Shown here piece by piece: positions 47,245 through 53,992 of a DNA stretch of 64,000 nucleotides. Each line of letters opens with the position of its first letter. Position 1 is the first letter of the stretch. Made by a program: the position numbers and the translations under genes. Below the pieces are notes generated by a model. The model worked only from the letters and a program-made list of their open reading frames with translations, did not search any database and was not told the DNA's origin. Source of the stretch: Ignavibacteria bacterium (lineage in GTDB: Bacteria > Bacteroidota > Ignavibacteria > Tepidaquicellales > Tepidaquicellaceae); the NCBI GenBank assembly GCA_028714695.1, contig JAQTLX010000004.1:1-64000 (forward strand), in the 5' to 3' direction.

Positions 47245-47943
47245 ATGACACGAATCGGAGTAATATTGGGGTCCGGCCTTTCCGGATTCACCAAGGAACT
47301 GGATAAACCGGATGTTATTTATTCGGAATTGGGCGGTATTCACAAAAAATCGGTGATTGAAGGGCGAATCGGCGGAAAAACCGTTTTTTTGTTTACCGGC
47401 AGAAACCATTTTTACGAAACGTATTCGAGAGATAAAGTTTTCAGAAACGTAAATATTGCAAAAGACCTTAACATAGAGTTTTTGATTATTACAAATGCGG
47501 CGGGAGGAATAAATCCTTTATATAACGTATCCGACCTGATGCTGATAAAAACATACATAAATTTATTTCAGAGAAGGCTTATAAAAAAAGACATTTGCGC
47601 AATCGATTTTGGATTACTTCAGTGGGCTAAGGACATAGCGATACGAAACAGCATTAAGGCATATGAAGGATGTTATTACGGTTCGACAGGTCCGACTTAT
47701 GAAACACAATCAGAAATAAATTATTTAAAAAGAATCAGAGTGGATGCGGTAGGCATGTCAACAATTCCCGATATTCAAAGAGCACAAGAACTTGGCATGA
47801 AGACTCTTGGGATTTCATGCATTACGAACAAACTTTTTTCCGGGTTTTCCGTTAAAGTAACTCATGATGAAGTAATTGATGCGGGAAACAAAGCATACAT
47901 TCGATTTTCGAAATATCTTAAGCATCTGATAAATGATTATTGA
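47245..47943 (+). CDS. Purine-nucleoside phosphorylase
   Basis: 232 residues of the trimeric PNP/MTAP family. GVILGSGLSGF (phosphate loop), FTGRNHFYE, TNAAGGIN, GPTYETQSEI with the base-binding Glu, VGMSTIPD, and ISCITN: Asn rather than the Asp of MTA phosphorylases points to 6-oxopurine nucleosides. A little shorter than usual (about 270). Start ATG at 47245 lies right after TATCTTTAAAAT, a possible Bacteroidota-type -7 element. Overlaps tatD by 11 bp. Confidence 0.85.
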   Translation: MTRIGVILGSGLSGFTKELDKPDVIYSELGGIHKKSVIEGRIGGKTVFLFTGRNHFYETYSRDKVFRNVNIAKDLNIEFLIITNAAGGINPLYNVSDLMLIKTYINLFQRRLIKKDICAIDFGLLQWAKDIAIRNSIKAYEGCYYGSTGPTYETQSEINYLKRIRVDAVGMSTIPDIQRAQELGMKTLGISCITNKLFSGFSVKVTHDEVIDAGNKAYIRFSKYLKHLINDY

Positions 47944-48703
47944 TACACACGCCCACCTTTATTATCCCGATATCATTTCCAATCTGGATGAGATTCTCGA
48001 CAATGCGCGGGAATCAGGTATAGGAAAAATAATTATTCCTGCGGTCGATATAAAAACTTGCGAAACAATTTTAAATCTGACTTCGAAACATGATATGCTT
48101 TATGCCGCTCTGGGTCTTCATCCATGCGATATAAAGGAAACTGAAGAAAGCGAATTTAAGATACTTGAAGATATGCTTACTGAAAAAAAGGTTGTGGGTA
48201 TCGGCGAGACGGGGCTCGATTATTACTGGGACAAAACTTATAACGATAAGCAAAAACTTTTTTTCAAAAGACACCTCGAACTTGCTTCATCATATAAACT
48301 TCCCGTAATTATACACACGCGGGATTCGATGAAGGACGCGCTTGAAGTAATAAGAAATCTTAAAAGCGAAATAACATGCCAGTTTCATTGTTTTTCAGGC
48401 GATGAAGAAGACCTTGAATACGTTCTGGGAAAAGAGAATTATTATGTATCATTCTGCGGCAACATCACTTACAAGAATTTCGATGCATTGGATTTAATTG
48501 AAAAAACCCCCATTGAGAGATTACTGTCGGAAACCGACTCCCCTTTTCTCACGCCCGTGCCATACAGGGGAAAGAAAAATCAGCCTGCATACGTAGTAAA
48601 TACAATTAATAAGATAGCGGAGATTAAAAAAACAGATAAAGATATTTTAATTGATGCACTTTTATCGAACACAGAAAAATTATTCCGAAATATTACGTTT
48701 TAA
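47933..48703 (+). CDS. tatD: TatD-family metal-dependent deoxyribonuclease
   Basis: 256 residues, TIM barrel. Metal ligands: DTHAHLYYPD at the N-terminus, GETGLDYYWD (Glu), PVIIHTRDS (His), QFHCFSGD (His) and ETDSPFLTP (Asp). Acts as 3'-5' exonuclease in DNA repair or turnover; some members act as D-aminoacyl-tRNA deacylases. Coupled to the PNP gene by an 11-bp overlap. Confidence 0.93.
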   Translation: MIIDTHAHLYYPDIISNLDEILDNARESGIGKIIIPAVDIKTCETILNLTSKHDMLYAALGLHPCDIKETEESEFKILEDMLTEKKVVGIGETGLDYYWDKTYNDKQKLFFKRHLELASSYKLPVIIHTRDSMKDALEVIRNLKSEITCQFHCFSGDEEDLEYVLGKENYYVSFCGNITYKNFDALDLIEKTPIERLLSETDSPFLTPVPYRGKKNQPAYVVNTINKIAEIKKTDKDILIDALLSNTEKLFRNITF

Positions 48704-48729
48704 TCCTAAACGGTTGATTTTTATCAAAC

Positions 48730-48760
48730 TTGAATAACTATGTTTTTTATTTTATATTTG
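48730..48760 (+). promoter_or_regulatory. Bacteroidota-type promoter (-33 TTG, -7 TAnnTTTG)
   Basis: TTG at 48730-48732 and TATATTTG at 48753-48760, 20 bp apart, match the known Bacteroidota sigma-A promoter. Transcription would begin about 6 bases downstream, giving a leader of about 20 bases to the DUF4190 gene. Confidence 0.5.
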
Positions 48761-48788
48761 ACTACCTTTTCAAACTTAATCAAATGCT

Positions 48789-49160
48789 ATGAACAATAAT
48801 TTATACTTTCAGGACAGCGGTAACACGGGTTTCGTACCTCCGCCCCCGCCTCCTCCTCCGCCGCCAATGGGTGGAAGCCAGTATTCATCAGGCAAAGCAA
48901 GCAGTAATGCTATCTGGGCATTGGTATTAGGAATTTTATCATGGGTGCTTTGCGGTATTTTCGCCGCTATTCCTGCATGGATAATCGGCAAGAAAGAAAT
49001 CAGCGCCATTGAAGCGGGTCAGTCCGATCCTTCAGGCAAAACCATGGCTCAAATCGGCATGTGGCTTGGAATCATTCAGGTGATTTTGGGTATTCTTGGA
49101 ATTATTGTTGTAATTATTTTACTTGCACTCGGTGTACTCGGCAGTGCAATAAATCATTGA
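48789..49160 (+). CDS. DUF4190 membrane protein with poly-proline N-terminus
   Basis: 123 residues. A stretch of ten prolines at 18-27 (VPPPPP..PMGG) leads to two membrane segments (IWALVLGILSWVLCGIFAAI, then MWLGIIQVILGILGIIVVII) of DUF4190 type. Function unknown; the loop between carries WIIGKKEISAIEAG, conserved in the family. Poly-Pro would require EF-P during translation. Terminator follows. Confidence 0.8.
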   Translation: MNNNLYFQDSGNTGFVPPPPPPPPPPMGGSQYSSGKASSNAIWALVLGILSWVLCGIFAAIPAWIIGKKEISAIEAGQSDPSGKTMAQIGMWLGIIQVILGILGIIVVIILLALGVLGSAINH

Positions 49161-49176
49161 TTTTAAATTTTAATAT

Positions 49177-49206
49177 GGCTGTTAGATTATGTCTGACAGC
49201 CTTTTT
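49177..49206 (+). terminator. Intrinsic terminator directly upstream of dut
   Basis: GGCTGT-T-AGA, loop, TCT-G-ACAGCC then TTTTT. Ends the DUF4190 transcript but finishes only 5 bases before the dut ATG. Confidence 0.8.
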
Positions 49207-49211
49207 CTATT

Positions 49212-49652
49212 ATGGAAATTAAGTTCATAAAATTCGATTCGGAAAAAAGCTGTGTCATTCCCTCTTATGCAACCGAAGGCTCTGCAGGTATGGACCTGTC
49301 ATCGGCATCGGATGAAAAAATTGTAATCAAAAGAGGCGAGGCGAAATTAATTCCTACAAATTTAATCATCGAAATCCCTGCCGGATATGAAGGGCAGATA
49401 CGGCCGCGAAGCGGATTGGCATTAAAACACGGCATTACGGTTCTTAATTCGCCCGGTACCGTTGATTCAGATTATCGCGGTGAGGTTAAAGTACTTTTAA
49501 TAAATCACGGCTCGAATGACTTTGTAATAAATTTCGGGGACAGAATAGCGCAATTGATAATCGCTAAGTACGAGAAAGCAAGTTTTAAATCATCTGACAA
49601 TTTATCTGATACATCGAGGGGCGGCGGAGGCTATGGCAGCACGGGGAAATAA
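49212..49652 (+). CDS. dut: dUTP diphosphatase
   Basis: 146 residues, trimeric dUTPase producing dUMP. All five motifs: GSAGMDLSSA, RPRSGLALKHG, LNSPGTVDSDYRGE with catalytic Asp, DRIAQLIIAKYE, and the P-loop-like tail TSRGGGGYGSTG. ATG lies 5 bases after a terminator T-run, leaving no space for a Shine-Dalgarno. The last 20 bp overlap rsmI. Confidence 0.96.
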   Translation: MEIKFIKFDSEKSCVIPSYATEGSAGMDLSSASDEKIVIKRGEAKLIPTNLIIEIPAGYEGQIRPRSGLALKHGITVLNSPGTVDSDYRGEVKVLLINHGSNDFVINFGDRIAQLIIAKYEKASFKSSDNLSDTSRGGGGYGSTGK

Positions 49653-50424
49653 AAAATTCAGGAAAGACAAACCGACCTTCAGTCAGATTTACAGGGAAGT
49701 TGAAGTTTCACTGCCCTTGGATTCTGTTTCAAATGAAGATAAAAAAGGAAAACTTTATCTTGTTTCAACTCCCATAGGCGATTATTCCGACATAACCATA
49801 CGCGCTCTGAAAGTACTTGACGAATCCGATTATATTATCTGCGAGGACACAAAAATCACGTCGAGACTATTAAGGTTTTTTGGAATTAAAAAAGAGATGA
49901 AGATACTCGACGAACATAACGAAGCGGAAACGGCGATAAATTATGCAGGCGAAATTGCTGCGGGTAAAACCGCTGCATTGGTATCCGACTGCGGCACACC
50001 GGTGTTTGCAGACCCCGGATTAAGGTTAGTTCGTGAATGCATTAATTTCGGGATACCAATGGAATTTGTTCACGGAGCAAATTCGGTGATTTCTACAATT
50101 GTAGTTTCGGGATTTGACATAAGCAGATTTTATTTCTACGGATTTCTTTCTCCAAAGAGAGAGATTCGCGTGAAAGAAATAAGCGGAATATCAGGGCTCG
50201 ACTATCCTGTAATATTGATGGATACGCCGTACAGGCTGATAACGCTTCTCGATGATATTTCGGATAAAATTCCGGAAAGAGAAATATTTTTGGCGACGAA
50301 TTTATCGACCGATTCGGAAAAATTCTTCAGAGGCAGACCGGAGGAAATTAAATCGGCATTGAAACTGCATTTCGGAGAAGAAAAACCAAAAGCGGAATTT
50401 GTGCTTGTGATAAAGCAGAAGTGA
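49633..50424 (+). CDS. rsmI: 16S rRNA (cytidine-1402-2'-O)-methyltransferase
   Basis: 263 residues. Tetrapyrrole-methylase fold: GKLYLVSTPIGDYSDITIRALKVL (usually the extreme N-terminus), CEDTKITSRLL, ALVSDCGTPVFADPG and FYGFLSPK. Modifies C1402 in the ribosomal P site. The ATG at 49633 is inside dut and gives an unusual basic extension of about 38 residues; TTG at 49717 would give a normal-length protein. The 20-bp overlap suggests coupling with dut. Confidence 0.93.
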   Translation: MAARGNKKFRKDKPTFSQIYREVEVSLPLDSVSNEDKKGKLYLVSTPIGDYSDITIRALKVLDESDYIICEDTKITSRLLRFFGIKKEMKILDEHNEAETAINYAGEIAAGKTAALVSDCGTPVFADPGLRLVRECINFGIPMEFVHGANSVISTIVVSGFDISRFYFYGFLSPKREIRVKEISGISGLDYPVILMDTPYRLITLLDDISDKIPEREIFLATNLSTDSEKFFRGRPEEIKSALKLHFGEEKPKAEFVLVIKQK

Positions 50425-50482
50425 TTTTGGCGGAAATATAATAAAAGTTTTTCGAGTTCCGCATTGTTTTACAATTAATTTA

Positions 50483-50514
50483 ACTATTAAAGATGCCGCC
50501 CCTACGGGGCTTTT
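50483..50514. repeat. Interspersed palindromic repeat, copy 3
   Basis: ACTATTAAAGATGCCGCCCC then TACGGGGCTTTT: same core as copy 1 with a perfect GCCCC/GGGGC palindrome. Confidence 0.6.
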
Positions 50515-50530
50515 AATTTAGCCTGCTCAT

Positions 50531-50563
50531 GTTCTACTAAAATGTCTTGCCTACGGCGCTTTC
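50531..50563. repeat. Interspersed palindromic repeat, copy 4 (degenerate)
   Basis: GTTCTACTAAAATGTCTTGC then CTACGGCGCTTTC. Keeps the TTCTACYAAAATG leader of copy 1; the core palindrome is decayed. Sits 17 bp after copy 3 in the same orientation. Confidence 0.5.
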
Positions 50564-50626
50564 TTAAATCTTCATTCTTCAGTCTTCAATGTTCAATGAA
50601 AGAAATACTTGGTAGTGTTCTTTTTT

Positions 50627-50676
50627 CCATATACCATTTTCCATATTCCATATTCCATTTTCTATATTCATATTCC
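50627..50676. repeat. Short tandem array of CCATATT/CCATTTT units
   Basis: Imperfect repeats of 7-9 bp (CCATATACCATTTTCCATAT, TCCATATTCCATTTTCTATA). Low-complexity DNA; translation of the opposite strand yields repeats such as NMENGIW, which is a by-product. Confidence 0.6.
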
Positions 50677-50821
50677 AAATTCGAATCATTTTATTGAGAA
50701 AAAATGTAACCAAAAACAGAATATTTTTTTGTAAGGAAAATCCTGTGTTTAAACTGTTTAAACGATGTATTTTCATTCGTAAATGAATTGAAAAATGCGG
50801 AAAATATGACTAATTTTAATA

Positions 50822-51811
50822 ATGGTTTCATACAAATCCTCTGGAGTAAATATTCAAAAAGCGGACGCATTTTTAGATAGAATTAAACCGCTTGTTAAAA
50901 CTACTTTTTCTAAAAATGTTCTTTCCGGAATCGGAAATTTCGGTGCATTTTATGAAATTGATGCGAAGAAGCATAAAAATCCCGTATTCGTCAGCAGTAC
51001 TGACGGTGTCGGTACAAAGGTAAAAATTGCCGGCATGCTGAACAAGTACGATACTGTCGGCGAAGATCTCATCAATCACTGTGTGAACGATATCGCTGTA
51101 TGCGGAGCGGCTCCCCTTTTCTTTCTGGATTACTACGCGATGGGAAAACTGAACGTGAAAAATTCCGTTAACATCGTTAAGGGGCTTGTACGCGGCTGCA
51201 AAAACAATTCTATGTCGCTTATCGGCGGTGAGACTGCAGAAATGCCCGGTGTTTACGGCGATAACGATTTCGACCTTGCAGGCACAATAGTCGGAATTGT
51301 TGATAAGAAAAAAATAGTGAATTACGCGAAAGTAAAAAAAGGCGATGTACTGATAGGCTTTGAATCGAATGGTCTGCATACAAACGGATATTCGCTTGTC
51401 AGAAAAGTTTTTTCTCACAACGATTACAAGATGAAATATCCCGGTTTAAAATCATCGCTTGGTTCGGAATTGCTGAGAGTTCACAAATCATATCTCAATG
51501 TTATTCAGAAGTCACTGAATAATTTCAGCATAAAATCATTCTCGCATATAACCGGCGGCGGTATTGTCGGCAATACAAAGCGAGTCGTACCAAAAGGAAT
51601 GAAACTCGATATCTACTGGGACGCATGGAAGCGGCCTGAGTTGTTCAAACTGATACAGAAAAAAGGAAACGTGCCCGAAGCGGACATGAGAAAGACTTTC
51701 AATCTTGGAATCGGACTGGTTGTGATTATAGATAAAAAGGCTGTTGAAGGGTTTATGTCATACTGGAAGAAGAATAAAGAAAGAACTTACATAATAGGAA
51801 GTATAAAATAA
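50822..51811 (+). CDS. purM: Phosphoribosylformylglycinamidine cyclo-ligase (AIR synthetase)
   Basis: 329 residues, step five of purine synthesis (FGAM + ATP to AIR). Signature stretches SSTDGVGTKVKIA, NDIAVCGAAPLFFLDYYA, GGETAEMPG and FSHITGGGIVGN. Slightly short compared with the usual 340-350. No Shine-Dalgarno; the leader is A/T-rich (TAATTTTAATA). Alone among purine genes here. Confidence 0.95.
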   Translation: MVSYKSSGVNIQKADAFLDRIKPLVKTTFSKNVLSGIGNFGAFYEIDAKKHKNPVFVSSTDGVGTKVKIAGMLNKYDTVGEDLINHCVNDIAVCGAAPLFFLDYYAMGKLNVKNSVNIVKGLVRGCKNNSMSLIGGETAEMPGVYGDNDFDLAGTIVGIVDKKKIVNYAKVKKGDVLIGFESNGLHTNGYSLVRKVFSHNDYKMKYPGLKSSLGSELLRVHKSYLNVIQKSLNNFSIKSFSHITGGGIVGNTKRVVPKGMKLDIYWDAWKRPELFKLIQKKGNVPEADMRKTFNLGIGLVVIIDKKAVEGFMSYWKKNKERTYIIGSIK

Positions 51812-51847
51812 CATAGATTACATTAACCATTTTAAACCGGGAGTTTT

Positions 51848-53173
51848 ATGATCAAAAGACACAATTTCAAGCCTGAAGAAGTTCAGGACATTTTGCGCAA
51901 ACGTATGCTCGTTGATGGTTTTGACATGACGCTGGATTTACACCAGTCCGCAGACGGATATTTATACGATTCCAAGAGAAAGAAGAAAATGCTTGATTTC
52001 TTCACTTTCGTGGCATCAAGTCCGCTCGGAATGAACCATCCGAAACTCAACAACGAAGAGTTCATAATGCAGATAGGCCGCATTGCGCTTAATAAGCCCT
52101 CGCTTTCCGACATTTACGCTCATGAGCAGGCAGAGTTTGTTGAAACATTTTTCAACTTAGCGGTACCGTCTTATTTCAAGTATTCGTTTTTCATCGAAGG
52201 AGGAGCGCTTGCAGTAGAGAACACGATTAAAGCGGCAATCGACTGGAAAGTGCAGAAGAATTTTCAAAAAGGTTACAAAGAAGAAAAAGGAAAACAAATC
52301 ATTCACTTCAAGGAAGCATTTCACGGCAGGTCCGGTTATACGCTTTCATTAACCAACACAGACCCCGTAAAGATTTATTACTTCCCGAAATTCGACTGGC
52401 CGAGAGTGACAAATCCGAAAATCACTTTCCCGCTTAATGATGAGAATCTTGAAAAAGTAATCGCGCTCGAAAAACAATCAATCGATGAAATCAAGAAAGC
52501 GATAGCAGACAATAAAGACGATATAGCGGGTCTGATAATCGAAACGATACAGGGCGAAGGCGGCGACAACCATTTCAGAAAAGAATTTTTCATGCAGTTA
52601 AGACAAATCTGCAATGATAACGATATACTTTTCATTATCGACGAAGTGCAGACGGGTATTGCCATGACCGGCAAATGGTGGGCGCATGAACATTACATTA
52701 AACCCGATATTATTTCCTTCGGAAAGAAAACACAGGTATGCGGAATTCTTTCAACGGACAGAATAGACGAAGTTGAAGAAAACGTATTCAGGAAACCAAG
52801 CAGAATAAATTCAACATGGGGCGGTAATATAGTCGACATGTTCAGATTCAAAAAGATTCTTGAAATTATAGACGAAGAAAATCTCGTAAAGAACTGCGAA
52901 GTCAACGGCAAATACCTTCAGGATAAAATACACGTTCTCGAAGAAAAATATCCCGGCAAAGTAACAAACGGAAGAGGTCTCGGTTTGTTCTGCGCATTCG
53001 ATGTTCCCGATACGGCAGCGAGAAACAAAATCGTTTCCGATGCGGTCAACGAAGGTTTGCTGATATTAGGATGCGGACCAAGGTCAATAAGATTCAGACC
53101 GCCGATTACTGTTCAGGCGCATAAGATTGATGAGGGCATGGACATTCTCGACAAATTAATAAGTAAATTATAA
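51848..53173 (+). CDS. lat: L-lysine 6-transaminase
   Basis: 441 residues, class III PLP aminotransferase. It moves the epsilon-amino group of lysine to 2-oxoglutarate, giving aminoadipate semialdehyde/piperideine-6-carboxylate. The family-specific FGKKTQVCG holds the PLP lysine (about 294); IDEVQTGIAMTGKWWAHEH binds the ring nitrogen; GPRSIRFRPP binds substrate carboxylate. GGGAG six bases before ATG. Separated from purM by 36 bp, so possibly cotranscribed. No aminoadipate semialdehyde dehydrogenase adjoins it. Confidence 0.92.
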   Translation: MIKRHNFKPEEVQDILRKRMLVDGFDMTLDLHQSADGYLYDSKRKKKMLDFFTFVASSPLGMNHPKLNNEEFIMQIGRIALNKPSLSDIYAHEQAEFVETFFNLAVPSYFKYSFFIEGGALAVENTIKAAIDWKVQKNFQKGYKEEKGKQIIHFKEAFHGRSGYTLSLTNTDPVKIYYFPKFDWPRVTNPKITFPLNDENLEKVIALEKQSIDEIKKAIADNKDDIAGLIIETIQGEGGDNHFRKEFFMQLRQICNDNDILFIIDEVQTGIAMTGKWWAHEHYIKPDIISFGKKTQVCGILSTDRIDEVEENVFRKPSRINSTWGGNIVDMFRFKKILEIIDEENLVKNCEVNGKYLQDKIHVLEEKYPGKVTNGRGLGLFCAFDVPDTAARNKIVSDAVNEGLLILGCGPRSIRFRPPITVQAHKIDEGMDILDKLISKL

Positions 53174-53198
53174 AAATCGAAATTTATCGTTATATTAT

Positions 53199-53229
53199 AT
53201 CCCGGAGCACTTAACTCCGGGATTTTTTT
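53199..53229 (+). terminator. Intrinsic terminator abutting the fur start codon
   Basis: ATCCCGGAG, loop CACTTAA, CTCCGGGAT then TTTTTT(T). Stem is perfect over 9 bp. The T-run is directly followed by A of the fur ATG at 53230. A possible -10-like TATATTATA at 53191-53199 overlaps its foot. Confidence 0.9.
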
Positions 53230-53694
53230 ATGGAAAAAAAAGACTTTAAAGACATTTTCATCAAGTATCTGAAGGATAACGGACAGAGAATAACCAACGA
53301 GCGTATTCTTATACTCAACTCCGCCCTTTCGATGGAAGACCATTTCGATGCCGATGAATTATATACGAAAATGCGAAATGATTTCATTCGTGTGTCAAGA
53401 GCAACAGTTTACAATACACTGGAACTTATGAACAACTGCGATATACTTTCGAAACATAATTTTAAAGGAGAACGGGCTAGATATGAAGCAAAACGCGGAA
53501 GTAAAAATCATTACCACATTATCTGCCTGAGTTGCAACAAAATAATCGAATTTGAGAACCAATCTATCGATAAATCACTTTTAAAGGTCTGCAAGGATAA
53601 AGAACTCAAACTGCTGGACTATTCAATACAGGTTTTCGCATCCTGTGAAAGCGCCGATGATTGTAAAATCGGCAATGAACCATGCAAGAAATAA
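53230..53694 (+). CDS. Fur-family metalloregulator
   Basis: 154 residues. Winged helix with DNGQRITNERILIL and the recognition helix VSRATVYNTLELM; dimer/metal domain with HYHIICLSCNKIIEFE (Cys99, Cys102) and a C-terminal Cys cluster (Cys139, Cys145, Cys152) that can complete a structural zinc site. Iron-responsive repression is likely because feoAB follow directly with a strong palindrome between. No other start fits, so the ATG touches the terminator T-run and the message has essentially no Shine-Dalgarno. Confidence 0.9.
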   Translation: MEKKDFKDIFIKYLKDNGQRITNERILILNSALSMEDHFDADELYTKMRNDFIRVSRATVYNTLELMNNCDILSKHNFKGERARYEAKRGSKNHYHIICLSCNKIIEFENQSIDKSLLKVCKDKELKLLDYSIQVFASCESADDCKIGNEPCKK

Positions 53695-53720
53695 CGATTT
53701 TTGACTTGTTTTTTAAGTAT

Positions 53721-53749
53721 TTCTTATTTAGATTAAGTCTAAATAAGAA
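53721..53749. promoter_or_regulatory. Palindromic operator in front of feoAB
   Basis: TTCTTATTTAGA (53721-53732) and TCTAAATAAGAA (53738-53749) are perfect inverted repeats around TTAAG. The site lies 9 bp before the feoA start and 27 bp after the Fur-family gene. An iron-dependent repressor site is the natural reading; the TTTAGA-n5-TCTAAA core also resembles DtxR-type boxes. Confidence 0.8.
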
Positions 53750-53758
53750 TTAATTTAA

Positions 53759-53992
53759 ATGACGGTAGCAGATTTAAATTCGGGTCAGAGAGCGATAATT
53801 AAGGATATTGATTTTTCACATCCATCATCGAACAGAGTAGTTGAATACGGTTTTACTCCCGGTCAGGAACTGCAGGTATTAAACAAGTCAATATTCAACG
53901 ATCCCCTATCCGTCTCATTACGGGGAGCATTAATTGCAATCCGCAAAAATGATGCACGCTGCATAGAGGTGATTTTAGCAAATGAGCATTGA
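53759..53992 (+). CDS. feoA: FeoA-like ferrous iron transport protein A
   Basis: 77 residues, small SH3-like FeoA domain: LNSGQRAIIKDIDF, YGFTPGQELQVLNK, and LRGALIAIRKNDARCIEV. Cytosolic, supports FeoB. Overlaps feoB by 11 bp; the operator lies just upstream. Confidence 0.9.
   Translation: MTVADLNSGQRAIIKDIDFSHPSSNRVVEYGFTPGQELQVLNKSIFNDPLSVSLRGALIAIRKNDARCIEVILANEH

Larger units (their letters stand above)
50425..50821. other. Intergenic region rich in repeats
   Basis: 397 bp without a credible gene. Contains two copies of the palindromic repeat (50483-50514, 50531-50563), the CCATATT-type array at 50627-50676, and an AT-rich stretch that should hold the purM promoter. Confidence 0.6.

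Noticed and set aside
50579-50776. 65-codon minus-strand frame with repeated NMENGIW
   Set aside because: Translation of the CCATATT tandem array; no independent evidence.
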